Assembly: GCA_943788825.1 (NCBI GenBank)
Contig: CALSRT010000003.1
Span: 62,001 to 126,000, forward strand
Direction of reading: 5' to 3'
DNA length: 64,000 nucleotides
Origin: UBA4582 sp002389265
GTDB lineage: Bacteria; Pseudomonadota; Gammaproteobacteria; Pseudomonadales; Azotimanducaceae
The number at the start of each line of letters is the position of its first letter. Position 1 is the stretch's first letter. The position numbers and the translations under genes were made by a program. Shown piece after piece: positions 22,032 through 30,678 of the stretch. The notes beneath the pieces were generated by a model that was given only the letters and a program-made list of their open reading frames with translations, had not been told where the DNA came from and did not search any database.

Positions 22032-22291
22032 GCGAGTCAAACGTAGCGCGAACAGCCAGTGGTACTGTTGTTAGCAATAAAATGGACAAAACGATCACAG
22101 TCTTGGTTGAGCGACGGGTTAAGCATCCGTTGTACGGCAAATACATTAAGCGATCGAATAAGATCCATGCCCATGATCCAGAGAATCAGTGTCAGGAAGG
22201 CGATAAGGTGACGATTCAAGAAACTCGTCCCATTGCCAAGACTAAAGCCTGGAAACTGACATCGATCGATCGTAAGGCAACCGTTATTTAA
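22028..22291 (+). CDS. rpsQ: 30S ribosomal protein S17
   Basis: S17 (87 residues) is an early-binding 30S protein of OB-fold type. SNKMDKTITVLVERRVKHPL and the IQETRPIAKTKAWKL motif match the family. It is the last gene of the S10 operon in E. coli. The same break is visible here, because a hairpin with a T tract begins 8 bases after the stop. Confidence 0.97.
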   Translation: MSESNVARTASGTVVSNKMDKTITVLVERRVKHPLYGKYIKRSNKIHAHDPENQCQEGDKVTIQETRPIAKTKAWKLTSIDRKATVI

Positions 22292-22298
22292 CACTAGT

Positions 22299-22326
22299 CA
22301 ATTGTCGAGGTTCGACGATTGTTTTT
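22299..22326 (+). terminator. Terminator-like hairpin between S10 and spc operons
   Basis: CAATTGTCGA (22299-22308) pairs with TCGACGATTG (22312-22321) around a 3-base loop, with one G-U pair, and TTTTT follows (22322-22326). The T tract runs straight into the rplN ribosome binding site (GGAG, 22327-22330). It may end part of the S10 transcripts or act as an RNA switch that hides the rplN start (inference). Confidence 0.65.
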
Positions 22327-22339
22327 GGAGTAGTAAGGC

Positions 22340-22708
22340 ATGATCCAGACACAGACATATTTGGATATCGCAGACAACAGTGGTGCGCGGCGTGTCATGT
22401 GTATTAAGGTGCTCGGCGGTTCAAAGCGGCGTTATGCAGGCATTGGCGACATCATTAAGGTGACCGTCAAAGAAGCAATACCTCGTGGTCGGGTTCGCAA
22501 AGGTCAGGTTCTGGATGCAGTCGTCGTGAGAACCCGTAAGGGTGTCAGACGTCCAGACGGTTCCTTGATTAAGTTTGATGGCAACGCGGCAGTGTTACTT
22601 AATGCCCAGAAGCAGCCAATCGGTACGCGTATATTTGGACCAGTAACTCGCGAGTTACGAAATGAAAAGTTTATGAAAATAATCTCGTTGGCGCCGGAAG
22701 TACTATAA
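22340..22708 (+). CDS. rplN: 50S ribosomal protein L14
   Basis: L14 (122 residues) lies at the subunit interface and binds RsfS, whose gene is at 40546 in this window. MIQTQTYLDIADNSGARRV is the typical start. It is the first gene of the spc operon and has a GGAG site that lies directly behind a hairpin T tract. rplX follows after 45 bases. Confidence 0.97.
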   Translation: MIQTQTYLDIADNSGARRVMCIKVLGGSKRRYAGIGDIIKVTVKEAIPRGRVRKGQVLDAVVVRTRKGVRRPDGSLIKFDGNAAVLLNAQKQPIGTRIFGPVTRELRNEKFMKIISLAPEVL

Positions 22709-22753
22709 GCAGTACGAACACAAGTCGGGCGATAGCTGAAAGGGTTAAAGGGC

Positions 22754-23068
22754 ATGAGAAAGATTAAGAGAGACGACGACGTTATTGTTGTCACCGGTAA
22801 GGATAAAGGTAAGCGTGGCACTATCACCCGTCTTATGGGTGATGGCCGTGTCTACGTGACCGGCGTTAACATGATCAAGAAGCATACCAAAGGTAACCCG
22901 CAGATGGGCCAGCCTGGTGGGATTATTGAGAAAGAAGCGCCGATCCAAGCGTCGAACGTGGCGATTTATAACGGCAAGACCAGTAAAGCGGACAGAGTTG
23001 GTTTCAAGACACTGGAAGATGGTAAGAAGGTGCGAGTCTTCAAATCTACCGGCGAAGAAATAGACTAA
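22754..23068 (+). CDS. rplX: 50S ribosomal protein L24
   Basis: L24 (104 residues) starts 50S assembly and sits at the exit tunnel. A KOW motif (VVTGKDKGKRGTITR) is at residues 11-25. The family GGIIEKEAPIQASNV segment follows. ATG at 22754; rplE follows after 38 bases. In E. coli S8 represses the spc operon from the rplE start region; no clear S8 target could be recognised by eye here. Confidence 0.96.
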   Translation: MRKIKRDDDVIVVTGKDKGKRGTITRLMGDGRVYVTGVNMIKKHTKGNPQMGQPGGIIEKEAPIQASNVAIYNGKTSKADRVGFKTLEDGKKVRVFKSTGEEID

Positions 23069-23106
23069 ACGGACAAGTACCCTCCTGGGGCGAATGGTTA
23101 AGAGAA

Positions 23107-23652
23107 ATGGCAGATCTAAAAGCATTATATGACAGTGAGTTAAAGGCCCAACTTAAAGAGCAGCTTGGGTTGGACAACGTCATGGAAGTACCGCGTATCA
23201 CTAAGATCACTCTGAATATGGGTGTTGGTGAGGCGATCGGTGATCGTAAACAGCTAGACAATGCTGTTGCGAACCTCGAAGCCATCGCTGGTCAAAAAGT
23301 GGTTATCACGTTGGCGCGCAAATCTATTGCTGGCTTCAAGGTCCGAGACGGCTACCCCATTGGCTGCAAGGTGACGTTGCGCAAATCTAGGATGTATGAA
23401 TTCCTTGATCGCTTGATCAATATTGCGATTCCTCGGCAGCGTGACTTCCGCGGTATAAGCCCGAAGTCCTTTGATGGCCGTGGCAACTTCTCGATGGGAT
23501 TGACGGAACAAATCGTGTTCCCTGAGATTGACTACGACAAGATCGATAAAATTCGGGGTCTGGATATCGCGATTGGTACATCGGCTACAACTGATGAGCA
23601 AGGTAGGGCACTGTTACGTGCTTTCAATTTCCCCTTCCGGGAAGCAAGTTAA
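23107..23652 (+). CDS. rplE: 50S ribosomal protein L5
   Basis: L5 (181 residues) binds 5S rRNA and forms the B1b bridge with S13. Family motifs include ITKITLNMGVGEA and the FRGISPKSFDGRGNF region. The C-terminal GLDIAIGTSATTDEQGRALL is also typical. ATG at 23107 follows AGAGAA. rpsN follows after 19 bases. Confidence 0.97.
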   Translation: MADLKALYDSELKAQLKEQLGLDNVMEVPRITKITLNMGVGEAIGDRKQLDNAVANLEAIAGQKVVITLARKSIAGFKVRDGYPIGCKVTLRKSRMYEFLDRLINIAIPRQRDFRGISPKSFDGRGNFSMGLTEQIVFPEIDYDKIDKIRGLDIAIGTSATTDEQGRALLRAFNFPFREAS

Positions 23653-23671
23653 GAGCGGGCAGAGAACAGAT

Positions 23672-23977
23672 ATGGCTAAGCAATCAATGGTTAACCGCGA
23701 GAAGAAGCGCGCCCAATTGGTCAAAAAATATGCTGCTAAACGGCAGGCATTGAAGGCGATTATCGCTAATCCCGAAGCATCAGATGATGATCGATGGGAT
23801 GCGCAGCAAAAACTGCAAGCCCAGCCTCGTGATGCGAGCCCGGTTCGACAGATGCGTCGCTGTAGCCTGACTGGTCGGCCACATGCGGTATATAGGAAAT
23901 TTGGACTAGCTCGTATGAAGTTACGAGAAGCGGCTATGCGCGGTGACGTGCCTGGTCTAGTTAAGTCGAGCTGGTAA
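23672..23977 (+). CDS. rpsN: 30S ribosomal protein S14 (zinc-free type)
   Basis: S14 (101 residues) completes the 30S head. I start it at ATG 23672 (MAKQSMVNREKKRA), which gives the E. coli length of 101; the frame is open about 48 codons further upstream but overlaps rplE. It is the long form without the paired CxxC zinc motifs, having RRCSLTGRPHAVYRKFGLAR. rpsH follows after 15 bases. Confidence 0.96.
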   Translation: MAKQSMVNREKKRAQLVKKYAAKRQALKAIIANPEASDDDRWDAQQKLQAQPRDASPVRQMRRCSLTGRPHAVYRKFGLARMKLREAAMRGDVPGLVKSSW

Positions 23978-23992
23978 GCAGGAGCATTTCTG

Positions 23993-24385
23993 ATGAGTAT
24001 GCAAGACCCAATGGCGGATATGTTAACCCGTATTCGCAATGCACAAAATGCAAAAATCAAAGCGGTTTCGATGGATTCATCGAAAATGAAGGTAGCTGTT
24101 GCTGAGGTACTGAAGCAAGAAGGCTACGTTCAAGAATATACCGTTGATAGCGAGATCAAGCCTAAGTTGACGATCACCTTGAAGTATTTCGAAGGTCGAC
24201 CTGTTATCGAGGAGATTAAGCGAGTCAGCCGTCCTGGATTACGCCAGTATAAAGGCAAGGACGAAATCCCCGTTGTGAAGGGTGGATTGGGCATCATCAT
24301 CCTGTCGACTAACAAGGGTATGATGAGCGATCGTGCAGCGCGAGCCGCTGGTTTGGGTGGTGAATTACTCTGCTCTGTATTCTAA
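23993..24385 (+). CDS. rpsH: 30S ribosomal protein S8
   Basis: S8 (130 residues) binds 16S rRNA helix 21 and in E. coli represses the spc operon. MQDPMADMLTRIRNAQ and the C-terminal LSTNKGMMSDRAARAAGLGG are hallmarks. ATG is at 23993. The 90-base gap to rplF is the widest in the spc operon and holds a perfect CAGGCAA/TTGCCTG hairpin near 24433-24447. Confidence 0.97.
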   Translation: MSMQDPMADMLTRIRNAQNAKIKAVSMDSSKMKVAVAEVLKQEGYVQEYTVDSEIKPKLTITLKYFEGRPVIEEIKRVSRPGLRQYKGKDEIPVVKGGLGIIILSTNKGMMSDRAARAAGLGGELLCSVF

Positions 24386-24475
24386 GCAAGGTATTAAGGC
24401 TCGCTGTTGAAGAGTCGGTTATTTAAGATTATCAGGCAAGTTGCCTGGCCTTAAGTTCTACAAGGTTGATTGAAT

Positions 24476-25009
24476 ATGTCACGTATAGCTAACAATCCGG
24501 TCTCCATACCCGCAGGGGTAGAGGTTACATTGAATGATACGTCATTGAGTGTGAAGGGCAGTAAAGGAACAATGGCACTGGACGTGCACCACTTGGTGTC
24601 GATCAGTCAGGACGAAGGTGTTTTAAAGTTTGTTGCCACGCAGCGCTCAAAAGTGTCTGGCGCACTGGCTGGAACCTTCAGAGCTTTAGTGGCGAATATG
24701 GTCACAGGCGTCTCAACGGGTTTTACACGTGAACTGCAACTGATTGGCGTTGGTTATCGTGCGCAAGCACAGGGCCGTGTACTGAATCTCAACCTAGGCT
24801 TTTCGCACCCGGTTGAATATCAGATTCCAGACGGTATTGAGATTGATACGCCAACCCAGACCCAGGTTGTGGTCAGGGGCATGGACAAGCAAAAAGTTGG
24901 TCAGGTTTCCGCTGAAATTCGAGCTTACAGACCGCCCGAGCCCTACAAGGGTAAAGGAGTTCGTTACTCGGACGAGATTGTGAAACGTAAGGAAGCGAAG
25001 AAGAAATAG
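24476..25009 (+). CDS. rplF: 50S ribosomal protein L6
   Basis: L6 (177 residues, same as E. coli) lies near the factor-binding site. I chose ATG 24476 (MSRIANNPVSIPAGVEV) over the TTG two codons upstream, since it matches the family start and is 10 bases from the AAGG element. The C-terminal RPPEPYKGKGVRYSDE motif is intact. rplR follows after 40 bases. Confidence 0.96.
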   Translation: MSRIANNPVSIPAGVEVTLNDTSLSVKGSKGTMALDVHHLVSISQDEGVLKFVATQRSKVSGALAGTFRALVANMVTGVSTGFTRELQLIGVGYRAQAQGRVLNLNLGFSHPVEYQIPDGIEIDTPTQTQVVVRGMDKQKVGQVSAEIRAYRPPEPYKGKGVRYSDEIVKRKEAKKK

Positions 25010-25049
25010 TGACGAGGTTGGTTGCCAACCCACAAATCTTGAGGCAGGT

Positions 25050-25400
25050 ATGAGTAAGAAAAACGACGCTCGACTCAGAAGAGCAAGAAAAACCAGAAAA
25101 CATATCCTGGAACTCAGTGTTCCAAGGCTGTGCGTGTATCGGTCACCCCGACACATTTACGCACAGATTATTTCAGCAGCAGGTGATCAGGTACAGGCGG
25201 CAGCGTCCACCCTTGAAGCATCGCTGCGAATTGGTAGCACTGGGAACGTTGACAGTGCCACTAAGGTGGGTACCTTGATCGCTGAGCGAGCCAAAGCCCT
25301 GGGTGTTGAGAAAGTCGCGTTTGACCGTTCGGGTTATAAGTACCACGGTCGAATTAAGGCATTAGCAGACGCAGCCCGTGAAGGCGGCTTGCAGTTTTAG
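25050..25400 (+). CDS. rplR: 50S ribosomal protein L18
   Basis: L18 (116 residues) binds 5S rRNA with L5 and L25. The basic N-terminus KKNDARLRRARKTR contacts RNA; the C-terminal GYKYHGRIKALADAAREGG is diagnostic. ATG at 25050 follows GAGGCAGGT. rpsE begins 10 bases after the stop. Confidence 0.97.
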   Translation: MSKKNDARLRRARKTRKHILELSVPRLCVYRSPRHIYAQIISAAGDQVQAAASTLEASLRIGSTGNVDSATKVGTLIAERAKALGVEKVAFDRSGYKYHGRIKALADAAREGGLQF

Positions 25401-25410
25401 GGGATAGATA

Positions 25411-25917
25411 ATGGCTTACAACGACCAGTCAAATGACGACGGTATCCAGGAGAAGCTGGTACAGGTCAATCGCGTAGCGAAAGTAGTAAAAGGCGGCCGG
25501 ATCTTTGGTTTCACAGCACTGACAGTTGTCGGCGACGGTAATGGTCGTGTTGGTTACGGTCGCGGTAAGGCTCGCGAAGTGCCATTGGCTATCCAGAAAG
25601 CTATGGAAGCTGCCCGTCGTAACATGATCCATGTTGATCTGAAAGGAACAACAATTCAGTATCCGATTTCGGCACGCCACGGCGCATCAAAGATTTTTAT
25701 GCAGCCAGCATCTGACGGTACCGGTGTCATTGCCGGTAAGACTATGCGAGCGGTATTGGAAGTAGCCGGTGTACATAACGTTCTGGCGAAGTGTTACGGC
25801 TCGACCAATCCTGTGAATGTTGTTCGCGCAACGTTTAAAGGTTTACAAACCATGCGGGCACCCGAGTCAATTGCTGAAAAGCGTGGCTTGACCGTTGATG
25901 AAATGATGGGCAAGTAG
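25411..25917 (+). CDS. rpsE: 30S ribosomal protein S5
   Basis: S5 (168 residues) affects decoding fidelity together with S4 and S12. The loop KVVKGGRIFGFTALTVVG, where spectinomycin-resistance changes occur, looks wild type. GNGRVGYGRGKAREVPLA follows. ATG at 25411 follows GGGGATAGAT. rpmD starts only 3 bases after the stop. Confidence 0.97.
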   Translation: MAYNDQSNDDGIQEKLVQVNRVAKVVKGGRIFGFTALTVVGDGNGRVGYGRGKAREVPLAIQKAMEAARRNMIHVDLKGTTIQYPISARHGASKIFMQPASDGTGVIAGKTMRAVLEVAGVHNVLAKCYGSTNPVNVVRATFKGLQTMRAPESIAEKRGLTVDEMMGK

Positions 25918-25920
25918 ACA

Positions 25921-26109
25921 ATGGCTAACGAAAATACAATTAAGGTGACGTTGACCAAGAGTACGATCGGTCGACTGAAGAATCATAAGGCCTGCGTGAA
26001 AGGTCTTGGTTTGAGAAAAATTCACCAGACCGTTGAGGTCATCGATACACCAGCGAATCGCGGCATGATCAATAAAGTGTCGTACATGGTTAGCGTCGAA
26101 GGCAACTAG
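25921..26109 (+). CDS. rpmD: 50S ribosomal protein L30
   Basis: L30 (62 residues) is a small 50S surface protein. IKVTLTKSTIGRLKNHKACVK and GLRKIHQTVEV are typical. It begins 3 bases after rpsE, and rplO follows after 11 bases, so it is embedded in the spc transcript. Confidence 0.96.
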   Translation: MANENTIKVTLTKSTIGRLKNHKACVKGLGLRKIHQTVEVIDTPANRGMINKVSYMVSVEGN

Positions 26110-26120
26110 GAGCTTCGAAG

Positions 26121-26555
26121 ATGCGTTTAAATACATTAAAGCCAGCTGCAGGCAGTAAGCATGCAGCTAAGCGAGTTGGTCGCGGTATCGGTAGTGGTAC
26201 GGGTAAGACTGCCGGTCGTGGCCATAAAGGCCAGAAGTCTCGATCAGGCGGCGGCATTCGTCCAGGGTTCGAGGGCGGTCAGCAGCCTTTACAGGCGCGT
26301 TTACCGAAATTCGGCTTCACTTCAAGAATGGCTAAGGTCATGGCGGAAGTGACCTTGTCCGAATTATGCAAAGTGAATGCCGACGTCATCGATTTGCAAG
26401 CGTTAAAGGATGCAGATTTGATTAAAGAGAGTATGATGCGCGCCAAAGTCATGCTGTCTGGTGAGATAAACAAGGCCGTCACTCTCAAGGGAATTGGCGT
26501 AACCAAAGGCGCGCGGGCAGCTATTGAAGCTGCTGGCGGCAAGATAGAAGAGTAA
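26121..26555 (+). CDS. rplO: 50S ribosomal protein L15
   Basis: L15 (144 residues) has a long glycine-rich basic N-terminal tail (GRGIGSGTGKTAGRGHKGQ, about 22-40) that runs into the 50S core. The GFEGGQQPLQARLPK motif follows. secY lies 10 bases downstream, the standard arrangement. ATG at 26121 follows AGGAGC. Confidence 0.97.
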   Translation: MRLNTLKPAAGSKHAAKRVGRGIGSGTGKTAGRGHKGQKSRSGGGIRPGFEGGQQPLQARLPKFGFTSRMAKVMAEVTLSELCKVNADVIDLQALKDADLIKESMMRAKVMLSGEINKAVTLKGIGVTKGARAAIEAAGGKIEE

Positions 26556-26565
26556 CTGGCCCCCT

Positions 26566-27897
26566 ATGGCAACATCAGTCGCCCAGAGAAAGAAAGCAGC
26601 GCCCGCTACGGGTGGTGGCTTAACTGAACTAAAACAGCGTCTCTGGTATGTGCTGCTGGCGATTATTGTCTATCGGGTGGGCAGTCACATCCCGATACCA
26701 GGTATCGACCCTGAGCGACTGCGTTCGCTGTTCGATCAGAACCAAGGTGGCATCTTAGACCTGTTTAATATGTTCTCGGGTGGCGCGCTGGAAAGAATGA
26801 GTATATTTGCGTTGGGTATCATGCCGTACATATCGGCATCTATTATCACCCAGCTGTTAGTGGCAACAACACCGTCACTACAGCAGTTACGCAAAGAAGG
26901 CGATGCCGGGCGCCGCAAAATTTCGCAGTACACGCGCTACGGCACGCTGGTATTGGCGACAGTACAAGGTTTGGCTATGAGTAGCGGGTTGGCCTCCCAG
27001 GGTTTGTCATACTCAGGGAATTTTGCGTTTCACTTTGTTGCGGTGTCGACGCTCGTAACAGGTGCAATGTTTTTGATGTGGCTGGGTGAACAGGTCACTG
27101 AACGGGGTGTTGGTAACGGCATTTCGATCATTATATTTGCGGGTATTGTGGCAGGCTTTCCCAGTGCGATTGGCCAGTCCTTCGAGCAGGCAAGACAAGG
27201 TGAGATAGCTATCCTCGGGTTGCTAGGTATAGCGGTATTAGCGGTATTTGTGGTTGCGTTTGTCGTGTTTGTCGAGCGAGGTCAGAGACGAATTACGATT
27301 AACTATGCGCGGCGGCAACAGGGCCGTAAGTTGTACCAGGCGCAATCGAGCCACTTACCACTGAAGGTGAATATGGCCGGTGTGATTCCAGCGATCTTCG
27401 CCAGTAGTTTATTGCTGTTCCCAGCTTCGATTGGCCAGTGGTTTGGTCAGTCACCGGGCATGGAATGGTTGCAAGATATTAGTTTGCAGATAGCACCGGG
27501 GCAGCCGTTGAATCTGATTTTGTTCTCAGCGGGCATTATCTTTTTCTGCTTTTGGTACACAGCAATCATGTTTAATCCGAAGGAAGTCGCAGACAACCTG
27601 AAGAAGTCAGGGGCGTTTATCCCTGGATATAGGCCGGGTGAGCAAACGGCTAAGCACATTGACACTATATTGACGCGTTTAACGTTGTTTGGTGCCTTGT
27701 ATATGACCAGCGTGTGTTTGTTGCCGCAGATATTGGTAGTCCAGTTGAATGTGACTTTCCAACTCGGCGGAACAGCTCTGTTGATTGTGGTAGTAGTGGT
27801 GATGGATTTCTGGGCTCAGGTGCAAACTCACTTGATGTCCCATCAATATGAATCGCTGATGAAGAAATCCAACTTACAGAATTTTGGACGTCAATAA
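26566..27897 (+). CDS. secY: Preprotein translocase subunit SecY
   Basis: SecY (443 residues) forms the protein-conducting channel in the inner membrane. It has ten predicted membrane helices and the plug-region segment DLFNMFSGGALERMSIFALG. The cytoplasmic loop VERGQRRITINYARRQQG contains the conserved arginines that contact the ribosome and SecA. ATG at 26566 after the rplO stop. rpmJ follows after 18 bases. secE, its partner, is at 376. Confidence 0.97.
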   Translation: MATSVAQRKKAAPATGGGLTELKQRLWYVLLAIIVYRVGSHIPIPGIDPERLRSLFDQNQGGILDLFNMFSGGALERMSIFALGIMPYISASIITQLLVATTPSLQQLRKEGDAGRRKISQYTRYGTLVLATVQGLAMSSGLASQGLSYSGNFAFHFVAVSTLVTGAMFLMWLGEQVTERGVGNGISIIIFAGIVAGFPSAIGQSFEQARQGEIAILGLLGIAVLAVFVVAFVVFVERGQRRITINYARRQQGRKLYQAQSSHLPLKVNMAGVIPAIFASSLLLFPASIGQWFGQSPGMEWLQDISLQIAPGQPLNLILFSAGIIFFCFWYTAIMFNPKEVADNLKKSGAFIPGYRPGEQTAKHIDTILTRLTLFGALYMTSVCLLPQILVVQLNVTFQLGGTALLIVVVVVMDFWAQVQTHLMSHQYESLMKKSNLQNFGRQ

Positions 27898-27915
27898 GAC
27901 GATTGGAGCATATAG

Positions 27916-28029
27916 ATGAAAGTAAGAGCTTCAGTAAAGAAGATGTGTCGGAACTGCCGAGTGATCCGACGTAAAGGTGCTGTCAGAATAATCTGTTCAG
28001 AACCACGGCATAAGCAGCGTCAAGGTTAG
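27916..28029 (+). CDS. rpmJ: 50S ribosomal protein L36 (zinc ribbon form)
   Basis: A 37-codon gene, MKVRASVKKMCRNCRVIRRK and so on, ending RHKQRQG. Zinc ligands are C11, C14, C27 and H32, so this is the zinc-binding L36. E. coli L36 is one residue longer, with an extra residue between the third cysteine and the histidine. It lies between secY and rpsM as in most gammaproteobacteria. The ATG at 27916 follows TTGGAGCA. Small size makes it easy to miss. Confidence 0.96.
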   Translation: MKVRASVKKMCRNCRVIRRKGAVRIICSEPRHKQRQG

Positions 28030-28063
28030 TCGACGCCATACGGTATTTGATAGGAGCGTTTGA

Positions 28064-28420
28064 ATGGCTCGTTTAGCTGGGATTAATATTCCCGATAACA
28101 AGCATGCAGTAATATCCCTCACTTATATTTTTGGTATAGGGCGTAAGACTGCCCGTGACCTTTGTGCTGAGGCAGGTGTTAATCCGACCGCGAAAGTTCA
28201 GGATCTGTCGGAAGACGATCTCGATAAGTTGCGTGCTGAAATTACCAAGCTGTCTGTCGAAGGTGACTTGCGGCGTGGTATTCAGTTGAACATCAAGCGC
28301 CTGCTTGATTTGGGTTGTTACCGCGGGATTCGTCATCGACGTAACCTGCCCGTAAATGGCCAGCGAACTAAAACGAATGCTCGTACGCGTAAGGGTCCAA
28401 CTCGACCTATCCGCAAGTAA
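28064..28420 (+). CDS. rpsM: 30S ribosomal protein S13
   Basis: S13 (118 residues) forms bridges between subunits at the head. MARLAGINIPDNKHAVISLTYI and the C-terminal RHRRNLPVNGQRTKTNARTRKG are diagnostic. It is the first gene of the alpha operon. In E. coli S4 binds the leader upstream; the leader here is only 34 bases after rpmJ, so any such site would overlap rpmJ. Confidence 0.97.
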   Translation: MARLAGINIPDNKHAVISLTYIFGIGRKTARDLCAEAGVNPTAKVQDLSEDDLDKLRAEITKLSVEGDLRRGIQLNIKRLLDLGCYRGIRHRRNLPVNGQRTKTNARTRKGPTRPIRK

Positions 28421-28460
28421 CGAATTAACAAAAAACCAAATTTAAAGCGAAGTGACTGAT

Positions 28461-28859
28461 ATGTCTGATACAGAAACGACTCCAGCTCCAGCCAAGCGCA
28501 AAGGTAAGCGTCAGGTTGTTGATGGTTTGGCTCATATCCATGCATCTTTCAATAACACCATTATCACCATTACTGACCGCCAAGGTGGAGCGCTTTCTTG
28601 GGCGACAGCGGGTGGTTCAGGTTTTAGAGGTGCACGAAAGAGTACGCCTTTCGCCGCTCAGGTTGCCGCAGAACGTGCTGGTACTGCTGCGTTAGACTAT
28701 GGTTTGCAGAATCTTGAAGTATACGTTAAGGGACCAGGACCCGGTCGTGAAGCCGCCGTGCGGGCACTGAACTCTGTGGGGTACAAGATCACGAACATTA
28801 CGGATGTAACCCCTATCCCCCACAATGGTTGCAGACCACCCAAGAAACGTCGGGTGTAA
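28461..28859 (+). CDS. rpsK: 30S ribosomal protein S11
   Basis: S11 (132 residues) sits on the platform near the mRNA exit and Shine-Dalgarno helix. HIHASFNNTIITITDRQGGALSW and GPGPGREAAVRALN are typical, and it ends IPHNGCRPPKKRRV. I chose ATG 28461; a GTG three codons upstream (28452) is also possible. rpsD follows after 16 bases. Confidence 0.96.
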   Translation: MSDTETTPAPAKRKGKRQVVDGLAHIHASFNNTIITITDRQGGALSWATAGGSGFRGARKSTPFAAQVAAERAGTAALDYGLQNLEVYVKGPGPGREAAVRALNSVGYKITNITDVTPIPHNGCRPPKKRRV

Positions 28860-28875
28860 TTGAGGAACTAATAAA

Positions 28876-29496
28876 ATGGCCAGATATATCGGACCAACGT
28901 GTAAGCTCGCGCGACGAGAAGGGACTGACCTTTATCTCAAGAGTGGCGTGCGTCCCCTTGAGTCAAAGTGCAAAATGGAAAGCACACCAGGCATGCATGG
29001 AGCACGTCGCGGTCGCCTCTCGGACTACGCGGTCCAGTTACGTGAAAAGCAAAAAGTACGTCGTATCTACGGTGTTCTCGAGAAGCAATTCCGAAACTAC
29101 TACAAGCGAGCTGACCGTCAGAAAGGCGCTACCGGCGAAAATTTGTTGGTGATCCTCGAACGTCGTCTGGATAACGTAGTTTATCGTATGGGCTTCGGTT
29201 CAACCCGCGCAGAAAGTCGTCAACTTGTTTCGCACAAGTCGATTTTAGTGAATGGCAACGTGATCAACATTCCCTCATACCAAGTTGAGGTCGGTGACAC
29301 TGTGACTGTTCGTGAAAGGTCCCGCAATCAATTGCGTATTCAGGGTGCTTTGGCGCTGAACTCGAATCGATCAGCATGCGAATGGATTCAAGTTAATAGT
29401 GATAAAATGGAAGGCGTCTTTAGAAGCTTCCCTGAGCGTGAAGAGCTACCTGCAGAAATCAATGAAAGTCTTATTGTGGAACTGTACTCGAAGTAA
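28876..29496 (+). CDS. rpsD: 30S ribosomal protein S4
   Basis: S4 (206 residues) is a primary 16S rRNA-binding protein and, in E. coli, repressor of the alpha operon. MARYIGPTCKLARREGTDLYL and the S4 RNA-binding domain segment ESRQLVSHKSILVNGNVINIPS are present. ATG at 28876. rpoA is 89 bases downstream across a small GC hairpin. Confidence 0.97.
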   Translation: MARYIGPTCKLARREGTDLYLKSGVRPLESKCKMESTPGMHGARRGRLSDYAVQLREKQKVRRIYGVLEKQFRNYYKRADRQKGATGENLLVILERRLDNVVYRMGFGSTRAESRQLVSHKSILVNGNVINIPSYQVEVGDTVTVRERSRNQLRIQGALALNSNRSACEWIQVNSDKMEGVFRSFPEREELPAEINESLIVELYSK

Positions 29497-29497
29497 T

Positions 29498-29513
29498 CGG
29501 GCGATTTAGCCCG
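29498..29513 (+). other. Small GC hairpin before rpoA
   Basis: CGGGC (29498-29502) pairs with GCCCG (29509-29513) right after the rpsD stop. The 11-base tail TTTAGCCCGGT is shared with the hairpin before rpoC at 8053-8066. No T tract follows. Function unknown; RNA processing or mRNA stability are possibilities. Confidence 0.35.
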
Positions 29514-29585
29514 GTCCTGGACAGTGATGCTCATTAAGCAAATTTAACGAGTCCAATTAAGCAAAGTTCTTTAAAAGGTATAAGT

Positions 29586-30587
29586 ATGGCCCATTCGTCA
29601 TTAGAGTTTTTAACGCCAAAACATATTCAGGTAGAGCAGCTCAGCGAGACGCGCGCGACTGTGATCTTGGAGCCGTTAGAGCGTGGCTTTGGTCACACTC
29701 TTGGCAACGCCCTGCGTCGAATCCTATTGTCTTCCATGCCTGGTTGCGCGATCGTCGAAGCTGAAATCGATGGTGTTTTGCACGAGTACAGTACACTGGA
29801 AGGCGTCCAAGAAGACGTCATCGAGATTTTGTTGAACCTGAAAGGTGTCGCAATCCGATTGAATTCAAGTGACGAGGTTGAATTGCATCTCGACAAAAAA
29901 GGTCCTGGCGCAGTTACTGCCGGTGATTTTATACTTGACCATGACGTGGAGATAACCAATCCAGATCACGTGATTGCGACGCTGAACGACACTGGCCACT
30001 TGAAAATGATCGTTAAGGTCGGTCGCGGTCGCGGCTATGAACCTGCTGACGTCAGAATGCTAGATGAAGAGCGTGAGCGCGTCATCGGCAGCCTGTTGCT
30101 CGATGCTTCTTACAGTCCAATTCGTCGTGTGGCCTACAAAGTCGATAGTGCCCGGGTTGAGCAACGTACAGACCTTGATAAACTGATTATCGATCTCGAA
30201 ACCAATGGCACGATTGATCCAGAGGAAGCTATTCGTCGGGCTGCCACCATTCTTCAGCAGCAGGTTACTGTATTTGTTGATCTGGAGAGTGAGAGCGAGC
30301 CAGAAGTTATCGAGCATGAAGACGAAATTGATCCGATTTTATTACGTCCGGTTGATGACTTAGAATTAACAGTTCGCTCTGCGAATTGTTTAAAGGCAGA
30401 GAATATCTACTACATCGGTGATTTGATCCGACGTACAGAGGTTGAGCTGTTAAAAACCCCGAACCTAGGGAAGAAGTCTCTGACAGAGATCAAGGACGTC
30501 CTCGCATCCAGGGGCCTATCTTTGGGTATGCGTTTAGAAAACTGGCCACCGTCCAGCTTACGTGGTGATGACCGGTTATTGGGTTAA
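29586..30587 (+). CDS. rpoA: DNA-directed RNA polymerase subunit alpha
   Basis: RpoA (333 residues) dimerises to seed RNA polymerase assembly. The N-terminal domain has LEPLERGFGHTLGNALRRILL. The C-terminal domain (about 245-333), which binds UP elements and activators, shows RSANCLKAENIYYIGDL and LLKTPNLGKKSLTEIK with the DNA-contacting residues conserved. ATG at 29586 follows AAAAGGT. rplQ lies 91 bases downstream. Confidence 0.97.
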   Translation: MAHSSLEFLTPKHIQVEQLSETRATVILEPLERGFGHTLGNALRRILLSSMPGCAIVEAEIDGVLHEYSTLEGVQEDVIEILLNLKGVAIRLNSSDEVELHLDKKGPGAVTAGDFILDHDVEITNPDHVIATLNDTGHLKMIVKVGRGRGYEPADVRMLDEERERVIGSLLLDASYSPIRRVAYKVDSARVEQRTDLDKLIIDLETNGTIDPEEAIRRAATILQQQVTVFVDLESESEPEVIEHEDEIDPILLRPVDDLELTVRSANCLKAENIYYIGDLIRRTEVELLKTPNLGKKSLTEIKDVLASRGLSLGMRLENWPPSSLRGDDRLLG

Positions 30588-30678
30588 GCAGCATTGGTGT
30601 GTACCGGGCGACTGAACGTGATACTCGCTGGTACAAATTATTCAGATTGTTATAGATAGTAATTCAGGAACTTAGGTC

